Origin: Thiohalobacter sp.
GTDB taxonomy: Bacteria; Pseudomonadota; Gammaproteobacteria; DSM-19610
DNA length: 5,798 nucleotides
Direction of reading: 5' to 3'
Assembly: GCA_027010005.1 (NCBI GenBank)
Contig: JALVCM010000025.1
Coordinates: forward strand, 1 to 5,798
Positions 5,451-5,798 of the stretch are shown piece after piece (within the stretch, counting starts at the first letter, position 1; each line of letters opens with the position of its first letter). Under the pieces are notes generated by a model that worked only from the letters and a program-made list of their open reading frames with translations, ran no database searches and was not told the DNA's origin. The position numbers were made by a program, and so were the translations under genes.

Positions 5451-5798
5451 TCAGTAGGTCCGTTTCTTCGGCGGGAAGCTGTCTACCGTGATCGGCTTGA
5501 TGCGCACCGGTTTGTAATCCATCTTGTCACCCTCCAGCGAGAACAGACTGTGACGCATCCAGCGGGCATCATCACGTTCGGGATAATCAATACGTGAATG
5601 TGCGCCACGGCTTTCGGTCCGCGCCAGCGCCGAGGTCACGGTAGCCACCCCGATCTCGATCAGGTTTTCCAGTTCCATGGCCTCGATACGTGCGGTATTG
5701 AACACCTTGCTGTGATCGTCGATACAGGCATCGCGGATACGTCCCCGGATTTCCAGCATCTTGTCCTTGCCCTGCTGCAATACTTCCTCGTTACGGAA
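5451..5798 (-). CDS. sdhA: Succinate dehydrogenase flavoprotein subunit SdhA (partial, C-terminal part)
   Basis: Only the last 115 residues are in the window; the reading frame is open to the right edge and begins FRNEEVLQQGKDK. This is the C-terminal helical and capping domain of SdhA, the subunit that oxidises succinate to fumarate with covalently bound FAD. Diagnostic stretches are FNTARIEAMELENLIEIG, ALARTESRGAHSRIDYPERDD and the typical ending VDSFPPKKRTY, all close to E. coli SdhA. The FAD-binding Rossmann part, the flavin-linking His and the main active-site residues lie outside the window and cannot be judged. The TGA at 5453-5451 is one base before the sdhB ATG. The order sdhA-sdhB is usual, with sdhC and sdhD expected upstream, beyond the right edge. 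Confidence 0.96.
   Translation of the reverse strand, partial: FRNEEVLQQGKDKMLEIRGRIRDACIDDHSKVFNTARIEAMELENLIEIGVATVTSALARTESRGAHSRIDYPERDDARWMRHSLFSLEGDKMDYKPVRIKPITVDSFPPKKRTY

Noticed and set aside
2168..5491. Plus-strand and alternative-frame minus-strand frames over the lipoprotein, CYTH, ygfX and sdhB genes
   Set aside because: All are covered by well-supported genes on the minus strand in another frame, and their translations show biased, low-complexity composition with no family motif.

Overview
The window looks like chromosomal DNA of a gammaproteobacterium. The SdhB, SdhE, YgfX and triphosphate tunnel (CYTH) proteins all resemble gammaproteobacterial or betaproteobacterial forms, SdhB keeps the E. 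coli-type Asp in its [2Fe-2S] site, and the intergenic DNA carries dispersed inverted repeats typical of such genomes. No genus can be named from the sequence alone.

All genes lie on the minus strand, so the biological order runs from right to left. From 5798 down to 238 there is a very compact gene row: sdhA (3' end only, cut by the window edge), sdhB, sdhE, ygfX, a CYTH triphosphatase and a family-5 solute-binding lipoprotein. Neighbours are separated by 1 nt or overlap by 4 to 47 nt, so this is very probably one transcription unit. The first half makes the flavoprotein and iron-sulfur subunits of succinate dehydrogenase together with SdhE, which promotes covalent flavin attachment to SdhA. 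sdhC and sdhD would be expected beyond the right edge.

The last gene of the row is split by a complete group II intron of about 1.92 kb (266 to about 2186/2188, minus strand). It has a recognisable 5' end, about 0.5 kb of ribozyme domains I-IV, a 444-aa reverse transcriptase/maturase without an HNH endonuclease domain, a well-formed domain V with a CGC triad and two-base bulge, and a domain VI with a bulged branch adenosine. The junction falls within the last codons of the lipoprotein gene. The stop codon seen at 2153 therefore belongs to the intron, and the original C-terminus and stop lie on the far side at about 238-265.

The left end (1-235) has no gene. It holds a perfect 27-bp inverted repeat, a short 21-bp tandem repeat, and a second imperfect inverted repeat that begins three bases after the inferred native stop codon. 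The most notable point of the window is this tolerated intron insertion at the extreme 3' end of an operon, which gives the host protein two possible C-termini depending on splicing.
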